DNA of 41,410 nucleotides from Opitutaceae bacterium (GTDB taxonomy: Bacteria > Verrucomicrobiota > Verrucomicrobiia > Opitutales > Opitutaceae), in NCBI GenBank assembly GCA_028688225.1, contig JAQTYQ010000027.1, positions 1 to 41,410 of the forward strand, given 5' to 3'. The notes beneath the pieces were generated by a model. The model saw only the letters and a program-made list of their open reading frames with translations, was not told where the DNA came from and ran no database searches. The translations under genes were made by a program, and so were the position numbers. The stretch's first letter is position 1. The number at the start of each line of letters is the position of its first letter. Shown here one piece after another: positions 36,234 to 41,410 of the stretch.

Positions 36234-37109
36234 ATGGAGCTGATCGACGGCAACAAGATCGCGGCGGATATCGTCGCCGAACTCAGGGGCGCCGTGGCCG
36301 CCCTGCCGGGCCGCAAGCCCTGCCTCGCGCTCGTGCGCGTCGGAGAGGATCCGGCCTCGGTCTCCTACGTGAAGAAGAAGGAAAAGACGGCCGCCGAGAT
36401 CGGCATCGAGAGCCGGGTGATCCTGCCGCCGCCCGCGATCACGCAACCCGAGCTGTTCGCCCTGATCGACCGGCTCAATGCGGACCCAGCGGTCGACGGC
36501 ATCCTGGTGCAATCCCCGCTGCCGGAACCGATCGATGAACTCGCGGTTTTCCGGCATATTGCGCCCGCCAAGGACGTCGACGGGCTCGGCACCATGAATC
36601 TCGGCAAGATCGCGCAGGACGACGACTCGGGTTTCGTGTGCTGCACGCCCGCCGGCATCATGGAACTCCTGGCCCGCAGCGGCGTCCGGCTGGCCGGCAA
36701 GCATGTCGTCGTGATCGGGCGCAGCCTGCTCGTCGGCAAGCCGTTCGCGCTGCTGGCCATGCAGAAAAAACCGGAGGCCAACGCCACCGTGACCGTCTGC
36801 CATTCGCGGACCGCCGGCCTGGCCGCCCTCGCCCGCCAGGCCGACGTGCTCATCGCGGCCATCGGCCGGCCGGAGTTTGTCACCGCCGACATGGTGCAAC
36901 CCGGCGCGATCGTGATCGACGTGGGTGTCAACCGGGTGCCCGATCCCGCGAGAAAAACCGGCTACCGCCTCGTCGGCGACGTGCATTTCGCCTCGGTGGC
37001 GCCGCGGGCCGGAAAGATCACCCCCGTGCCGGGCGGCGTCGGGCCGATGACCGTCGCCCTCCTGATGCAGAACACCCTCAAGGCCTACCGGCAGCAGCAT
37101 CCCGCCTGA
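36234..37109 (+). CDS. folD: Methylenetetrahydrofolate dehydrogenase / cyclohydrolase
   Basis: FolD interconverts 5,10-methylene- and 10-formyl-tetrahydrofolate with NADP, supplying one-carbon units. The 291 residues show the substrate-site [15 protein letters not shown] (with the catalytic Lys), [14 protein letters not shown], and the pattern [15 protein letters not shown], followed by the nucleotide-binding [12 protein letters not shown] and the C-terminal [19 protein letters not shown]. The N-terminus ([13 protein letters not shown]) is the normal family start, so translation begins almost directly after the terminator T tract. Transcription must therefore come by read-through or from a promoter inside or before that hairpin. 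No Shine-Dalgarno is possible in the three bases left. Confidence 0.96.
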   Translation: MELIDGNKIAADIVAELRGAVAALPGRKPCLALVRVGEDPASVSYVKKKEKTAAEIGIESRVILPPPAITQPELFALIDRLNADPAVDGILVQSPLPEPIDELAVFRHIAPAKDVDGLGTMNLGKIAQDDDSGFVCCTPAGIMELLARSGVRLAGKHVVVIGRSLLVGKPFALLAMQKKPEANATVTVCHSRTAGLAALARQADVLIAAIGRPEFVTADMVQPGAIVIDVGVNRVPDPARKTGYRLVGDVHFASVAPRAGKITPVPGGVGPMTVALLMQNTLKAYRQQHPA

Positions 37110-37163
37110 CCGGCGCAGGGCGACCTTGCCATCGCTTCCAACTCCCGCTTCAATATCTCCCGC

Positions 37164-38306
37164 ATGTCCGTGCCCAATATCCTCGTGGTGGACGACCAGC
37201 CCATCAACGTCCAGCTCCTCAAGCGCAAGCTCGAGCGCGAAGGCATGCGGGTGACCGCCGCGTATTCGGGGCAGGAGGCGCTCGACCTGGTCAAACAGGA
37301 AAAACCCGACCTCATCCTGCTCGATGTGATGATGCCGGAGATGGACGGCATCGAGGTCTGTCAGCAGCTGCAGGCGGACGAGGAAACCCGCTCGATCCCG
37401 GTCATCTTCGTCACCGCCCGCACCTCGAAGGAGGGCAAGCTGGAGGGCCTGGGGGTCGGCGCGGTCGACTACATCACGAAACCCATCGACCTCGACGAGA
37501 CGCTGGCCCGCGTCCAGACCCAGCTCCGCTTCGCCGCGATCAACCGCGAGATCATCGACCTGCAGCGTCGGCTCACCGAGGCGCGCCGCGCGGCGACCAT
37601 CGGTGCCGTCACCCAGGGCATCGCCCACAATCTCAACAATCTGCTCGGCGTGGTCATCGGCTACCTCGACCTCATCAAGGCCTACCATGACAAGCCCGAG
37701 CTCGTGAAGAAAAACGTCCAGCACGTCGAGGAAGCCGTGCAGCGCATCGTGTCGATCATCCGGCAGCTCAGCTCGCTGGTGGTGAAAACGCGGCTGCCCG
37801 TCACCAAGGCCGGCCTCCAGCAGCTCATCGAGGGCGGCCTGCAGCGTTATCGGACGGAATACAAGATTTCCCAGCCCGTCACCCTGCAAAACCCCCTCGC
37901 CGGCCTGGCCATCGAAACGCACGTCGAGGTCTTCGAGGAAGTGCTGTCGAAGATTCTCATCAACGCCTGGGAGGCCTACGGCGAGGACACCCCGCCGGAA
38001 CGCCGGCCCATCCTGGTCGTGACGGAGCTGATCGACCAGCCGGCGGACGGCAAGTTCGTGCGCATCCAGGTGGAGGACCAGGGTCGCGGCATCGCCCCCG
38101 ATATCCGCGATCATATGTTCGAACCCTTCATCAGCGCCAAGCACACGGTCGGCGTGGGCATGGGTCTCACCGTCGCCCGGCATGCCCTGCGCAACATGGG
38201 CGGGGAGGTCACGATGGAGGATCGTCCCGGGGGAGGCACGGTGGCGGTCCTCATGCATCCGCTCGCCCGCAAACAGAAGCAACTGACGAACGAGCAGCCG
38301 GATTGA
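37164..38306 (+). CDS. Cytoplasmic response regulator-histidine kinase fusion
   Basis: The 380-residue protein begins with a receiver domain (1-120: D10 and D11, phosphorylation site D54 in LLDVMMPEMDG, K106), continues by a short coiled linker (about 121-146), and has a dimerisation/phosphotransfer helix with H155 in GIAHNLNNLLGVVIG and a C-terminal ATPase domain (N box NAWEAYG; G boxes VEDQGRGIAPD and GVGMGLTVA). The H box, HNLNN, belongs to the HisKA-type group used by NtrB-like kinases. There are no membrane segments, so it works in the cytoplasm, probably relaying a signal given to its own receiver by another kinase. It lies between folD and proC and may not be functionally linked to either. 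Confidence 0.9.
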   Translation: MSVPNILVVDDQPINVQLLKRKLEREGMRVTAAYSGQEALDLVKQEKPDLILLDVMMPEMDGIEVCQQLQADEETRSIPVIFVTARTSKEGKLEGLGVGAVDYITKPIDLDETLARVQTQLRFAAINREIIDLQRRLTEARRAATIGAVTQGIAHNLNNLLGVVIGYLDLIKAYHDKPELVKKNVQHVEEAVQRIVSIIRQLSSLVVKTRLPVTKAGLQQLIEGGLQRYRTEYKISQPVTLQNPLAGLAIETHVEVFEEVLSKILINAWEAYGEDTPPERRPILVVTELIDQPADGKFVRIQVEDQGRGIAPDIRDHMFEPFISAKHTVGVGMGLTVARHALRNMGGEVTMEDRPGGGTVAVLMHPLARKQKQLTNEQPD

Positions 38307-38317
38307 AGCCGTCCGCC

Positions 38318-39124
38318 ATGACCAGATTCGCCTTTATCGGATCCGGCCGCATGGCCTCGGCCATGGTTGGCGGCCTGCTCGCCGCCAAGACCGCCGCACC
38401 CGCCGAAATCGCCTGCATCGGCGGCGCGGATGACACCGCCCAAGCGCTGGCCCGGCGCACGGGCATCGCCGCCGCCACCGATCTGGCCGCGCTGCTGGCC
38501 ACGGCCGACACCGTGGTGCTGGCCTGCAAGCCGCAGCAACTCGCCGGCCTGGATCCGCGCCTGGCCGAATTCACGGCCGGCCGCCTCGTCATCTCGATTC
38601 TCGCCGGCAAGCGCCTCGCCCGCCTCGCGCAGACTTTTCCCCGGACACGCAACCTCGTGCGCGCCATGCCCAACACGCCCGGCCAGATCGGCGCGGGCAT
38701 CACCGGCTGGTGCGCCCGCAACCCCATGAGCGCCGCCGACCGCCGCCTGGTCGACACGGTGCTGGGCGCGCTGGGACAGGTCATCGCGCTGGAAGAGCCG
38801 TCCTTGGACGCCGTCACCGCCCTCAGCGGCAGCGGGCCGGCGTTTCTCTTCGAATTTGTCGCGGCCCTGCGCGAGGGCGGCGTGGCCGCCGGGCTGCCGC
38901 GCGCCATCGCGGCCAAACTGGCCCAGGAGACCGTGCTCGGCGCCGCGCGCCTGCTGGCCGAGACCAGGACCGAGCCCGAGGCGCTGCGCGACCAGGTCAC
39001 CTCTCCCAACGGCACCACCTATGCCGGCCTGCAGCGCATGACCGCGCGCGGCTTCCGCGACATCCTCAAGGAAACCGTCCTTGCCGCCAAGGCGCGCTCG
39101 GAAGAACTCTCGAAAGATAGCTGA
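38318..39124 (+). CDS. proC: Pyrroline-5-carboxylate reductase
   Basis: ProC reduces 1-pyrroline-5-carboxylate to proline, the last step of the pathway that ProA also serves. The 268 residues have the dinucleotide fold FIGSGRMASAMVGGLL (5-20), ACKPQQL, RAMPNTPGQIGAGITG and the active-site region ALSGSGPAFLFEFVAAL, ending in VTSPNGTTYAGLQ. I chose the ATG at 38318 over a TTG five codons upstream, which would overlap the preceding stop. Its stop lies in the left arm of a large inverted repeat shared with the convergent transporter gene. Confidence 0.97.
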   Translation: MTRFAFIGSGRMASAMVGGLLAAKTAAPAEIACIGGADDTAQALARRTGIAAATDLAALLATADTVVLACKPQQLAGLDPRLAEFTAGRLVISILAGKRLARLAQTFPRTRNLVRAMPNTPGQIGAGITGWCARNPMSAADRRLVDTVLGALGQVIALEEPSLDAVTALSGSGPAFLFEFVAALREGGVAAGLPRAIAAKLAQETVLGAARLLAETRTEPEALRDQVTSPNGTTYAGLQRMTARGFRDILKETVLAAKARSEELSKDS

Positions 39125-39180
39125 CCGGGACCGGCAGGCATTCCAGGCGACGCACAAGTCGCCGCCTGCAACCTGGTCAG
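39121..39180. terminator. Bidirectional hairpin between convergent proC and the transporter gene
   Basis: Three nested arms pair: CTGACC (39121-39126) with GGTCAG (39175-39180), GCAGGC (39134-39139) with GCCTGC (39164-39169), and GGCGAC (39146-39151) with GTCGCC (39158-39163). The outer arms contain the stop codons of both genes. No T tract is present on either side. Confidence 0.6.
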
Positions 39181-40520
39181 TGTCCTTTGAACGTCGCAAC
39201 GCTGCGCAGGCCTTCCGCCTTGCTGCAGCGGGTCCATAAAAAGGCGTAAACGGCGATGCCGGCAAAGCAGACGAGCGGCATGAGGAAGCTGACAGACATG
39301 TTGTAGACGTCGCCCAGATGGCCCATGAGCTTCGGCATGATCGCCCCGCCCATGATCGCCATGACGATGAAGGCGGACGCCTTTTTCGCCTGCACGCCCA
39401 ATCCGTGAATGCCGAGGGCGAAAATCGTCGGAAACATGATCGACATGAAGAAGAAACTCAGGAAGACCGCCGCGACCGAGACCCAGCCGAGCCGGAGGAC
39501 GACGATGAGGCACAGCAGCACACTCACGACGGCGTAGGTGCCGAGCACCCGGTGCGCCGACGCCTTCCGGAGGATGCCGGCGCCGGTGAACCGGCCGGCC
39601 AGGAACAGCGCGAATCCCAGGACGCCGAGCAGCCGGCTGGCGCCCTGTTCGTTCACGTAATACGCCCCTTCGCGCAGCGCGGCGCCGCCCTTGAGGAACC
39701 AGCTGTTCGTCAATCCCGGCGAGATCGCGGGGACTTCCGCCACCATGTAGTTGATGAAGAAGCTGAAGATGCCCGCCTGCGCCGCCACGTAGAGAAATTG
39801 CGCCGCAACCGCGCCGACGAAGTGCGGATGCGACCAGATGGAGCGCCGGGCGCCGGGGGCGGCCGGCTCGTTGATGTGATAGGCGTCCTCCGTGTTCAGA
39901 TCGGGGAGATGGGCGAAAAAGAAGACCGCCGCCATCACCAGGACAATCACCGCCACCGCCGCGTAGGGAATGTACAGCTGCCCCTGCGCGACCTCGGCGC
40001 CGCCGGCGGAGTAAAAGAACGCGCCACCCACAATCGGCCCGAAAATCCAGCCGACGCCGTTGCACGATTGCGCGAGATTGATGCGCGCCGCCGCATAGTC
40101 CTTCGGACCGAGGACGGTGGTATAGGGGTTGGCGACGGTTTCGAGAATCGTCAGCCCCATCGCGATCACACAGACACCCAGCAAAAAGGCCCAGAACGAC
40201 GCGATGTGCGTCGCCGGAATGAACCAGAATCCGCCCACCGCCACGATCAGCAGGCCCGTAACGATGCCGCCCTTGTAGCCGACCCGGCGGGCCAGCAAGC
40301 CCGCCGGCAACGCCATGAGGAAGTAGCCCAGGTAGTGGGCGAACTGCACCCAGGCCGACTGCGCCTTGGTCAGGTGCAGGTAGTCCTGAAAGTGCTTGTC
40401 CATCACGTCGATCATTCCGTTGCAGAACCCCCACAACAGAAAAAGCGAGCTCACCAGCACAAAGGGGACCAGGTGGCTGCGGCCATCGGGGGTTTTGAAC
40501 AAGCTTTGGGGCGGAGACAT
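39177..40520 (-). CDS. FHS-family sugar:proton symporter (FucP-like)
   Basis: The 447-residue protein has about twelve membrane segments. It begins with VPFVLVSSLFLLWGFCNGMIDVMDKHFQ, a signature of the fucose-galactose-glucose:H+ symporter family within the major facilitators, and has the loop motif GLLARRVGYKGGI and later NPYTTVLGPKDYAAARINLAQ. It imports a hexose or deoxyhexose with protons through the inner membrane. The adjacent rhamnulokinase-like gene in the same direction suggests rhamnose, fucose or a related sugar as substrate, but the exact sugar cannot be read from the sequence. A repeat-containing gap of 332 bp separates them. Confidence 0.9.
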   Translation of the reverse strand: MSPPQSLFKTPDGRSHLVPFVLVSSLFLLWGFCNGMIDVMDKHFQDYLHLTKAQSAWVQFAHYLGYFLMALPAGLLARRVGYKGGIVTGLLIVAVGGFWFIPATHIASFWAFLLGVCVIAMGLTILETVANPYTTVLGPKDYAAARINLAQSCNGVGWIFGPIVGGAFFYSAGGAEVAQGQLYIPYAAVAVIVLVMAAVFFFAHLPDLNTEDAYHINEPAAPGARRSIWSHPHFVGAVAAQFLYVAAQAGIFSFFINYMVAEVPAISPGLTNSWFLKGGAALREGAYYVNEQGASRLLGVLGFALFLAGRFTGAGILRKASAHRVLGTYAVVSVLLCLIVVLRLGWVSVAAVFLSFFFMSIMFPTIFALGIHGLGVQAKKASAFIVMAIMGGAIMPKLMGHLGDVYNMSVSFLMPLVCFAGIAVYAFLWTRCSKAEGLRSVATFKGH

Positions 40521-40852
40521 GAGGCGGGAGGTTGGTTGAGGTTGCTAGGACAGGAAAAGGCAAAGGGCTCTGCACGCCGGCACCGGAACCGCCGCGACAG
40601 CGTCGAAGCAGGCATCGCCCAGGTCGTATCTCTGCAGCCGAAACCCGTCAGACCGCGTAGCAGCCGAGATAGCGAGGCTGAGGGCCGGCGGCGGCTCGCC
40701 TCCCACCAGCCCCGCTGTTGCGGCGCGGGCCAGCCTCCCCCTCGGCAGGCTCGGGGCCTTGAGCCTGTCGAAACGGCTGACGTCGGCTGCTACATTCGAC
40801 AACAGGATTCCTGCCAGACCAAGAACGGGAAACTGGACGCGGAGCGTGGACA
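40521..40852. other. Gene-free gap with an inverted-repeat element
   Basis: No gene is supported. The gap holds the inverted pair described at 40657-40793. The 80 bases next to the transporter start probably carry its promoter, unless it is co-transcribed with the kinase gene. Confidence 0.65.
40657..40793. repeat. 137-bp element bounded by GTAGCAGCCGA/TCGGCTGCTAC, with repeat copy 2
   Basis: Perfect 11-bp inverted arms lie at 40657-40667 and 40783-40793. The right arm is part of GCTGACGTCGGCTGCTAC (40776-40793), identical to 7815-7832. The arms begin and end with GTAGC/GCTAC, the same closing bases as the 51-bp element at 9342-9392. Confidence 0.65.
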
Positions 40853-41410
40853 TTATGCGGAGACTGTGGACGGACGTGGATGGTAGGCGATGGGTGGCTG
40901 CAAGCGCGCCAGCAGTTCCCGGAAGGCGGAGAGGTCTTTCACCTCGCCCAAGGCGATCAGCTGGGAGGCGAGATTGCCCGTCGCCGCGCCTTCCTGGCCG
41001 CAAGCGAACACCGGCCGGCCGGCCGCGTCCGCGGTGGCCTGGCATAGCAAGCGGTTTTTCGCCCCGCCTCCGGTGAGGAGGATGCGTTTGAAAACGCGGC
41101 CCGAGAGACGCTCGAAACGGCGCAGGGCGACGGCATGACCCTGGCCAAGGGAGTCGCAAATGAGGCGCAGATAACCGCCGAGCCCGGCCGGCGGCCGGCC
41201 GTGATGCCGGCGCAGGCAGGCGTCGATCGCGGCGCGCATCGAACGGGGATTGACGAAGGCCGGATCCTCCACGTCGAGCAACACGGCGGAGCGAGGCGCC
41301 CTTTCCGCCCCCTTGATCAGAGCCGTCCAGGCCCGGTCGCCTGCCGGCTGGACGCCAAATTCCTCGAGGATCTGTTCCAGCAGCCAGAGGCCGGCGATAT
41401 TCGTGAGCGG
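40853..41410 (-). CDS. Rhamnulokinase-like FGGY sugar kinase, 3' part (runs off the right edge)
   Basis: The last 185 residues of a sugar kinase are present; the N-terminal half lies beyond the window. The part begins with PLTNIAGLWLLEQILEEFG, matching the region after the sugar site of rhamnulokinases, and has the ATP-binding RILLTGGGAKNRLLCQATAD followed by AATGNLASQLIALGEVKDL, which is the family's C-terminal motif. The enzyme would phosphorylate L-rhamnulose or a similar ketose, acting after import by the neighbouring symporter and an isomerase that is not in view. The protein ends at the TAA at 40853-40855. Fuculokinase is a less likely alternative. Confidence 0.85.
   Translation of the reverse strand, partial: PLTNIAGLWLLEQILEEFGVQPAGDRAWTALIKGAERAPRSAVLLDVEDPAFVNPRSMRAAIDACLRRHHGRPPAGLGGYLRLICDSLGQGHAVALRRFERLSGRVFKRILLTGGGAKNRLLCQATADAAGRPVFACGQEGAATGNLASQLIALGEVKDLSAFRELLARLQPPIAYHPRPSTVSA

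Overview
The window is high-GC DNA carrying about 33 genes. Gene content points to a Gram-negative bacterium with outer membrane proteins, a Tat-exported enzyme, sigma-54 control, a sulfatase-type protein and an FHS sugar transporter. Together with dispersed palindromic repeats and an almost complete lack of Shine-Dalgarno sequences, this suggests a verrucomicrobial (Opitutaceae-like) chromosome. That placement is an inference; no rRNA or tRNA lies in the window.

Left part (1-7.5 kb): the right end of an IS5-type insertion sequence cuts a small secreted-protein gene inside its signal peptide. Next, on the minus strand, is the end of an envelope polysaccharide cluster: an NtrC-type regulator, a polytopic GT-C-like membrane protein, an outer-membrane beta-barrel, and a Wzz/BY-kinase chain-length protein. 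A gene-free 525-bp region with repeats and an orphan terminator-like hairpin follows.

Centre (8-24.7 kb): proA, two secreted proteins of unknown function, a BlaI/M56 repressor-protease pair with paired operators and a DUF4019-like tail on the protease, and then an 11-kb co-directional run. The run starts with cofactor genes (nadC, birA, coaX) and continues with a GldA/GldF/GldG-like ABC system, a DUF4340 protein and an AsmA-like protein. The last five look like one envelope machine.

Right part (25-41.4 kb): a hybrid histidine kinase; a sulfatase-fold protein that has lost all recognisable metal ligands and the formylglycine residue; a lytic transglycosylase lipoprotein; a Tat-exported amidohydrolase; the fabG-acpP-fabF fatty-acid cluster; an SH3-domain secreted protein; folD; a fused response regulator/histidine kinase; proC; and an FHS sugar transporter beside the 3' part of a rhamnulokinase-like gene that runs off the window.

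The least explained material is non-coding or intragenic: a 223-bp element with 23-bp terminal inverted repeats (32048-32270), a hairpin-dense leader between fabG and the SH3 gene (34768-35038) with a G11 tract, a 51-bp cloverleaf-like repeat (9342-9392), an 18-bp sequence repeated 33 kb apart, and in-frame inverted-repeat inserts inside nadC and the sulfatase-like gene. No CRISPR array, phage or origin was seen.
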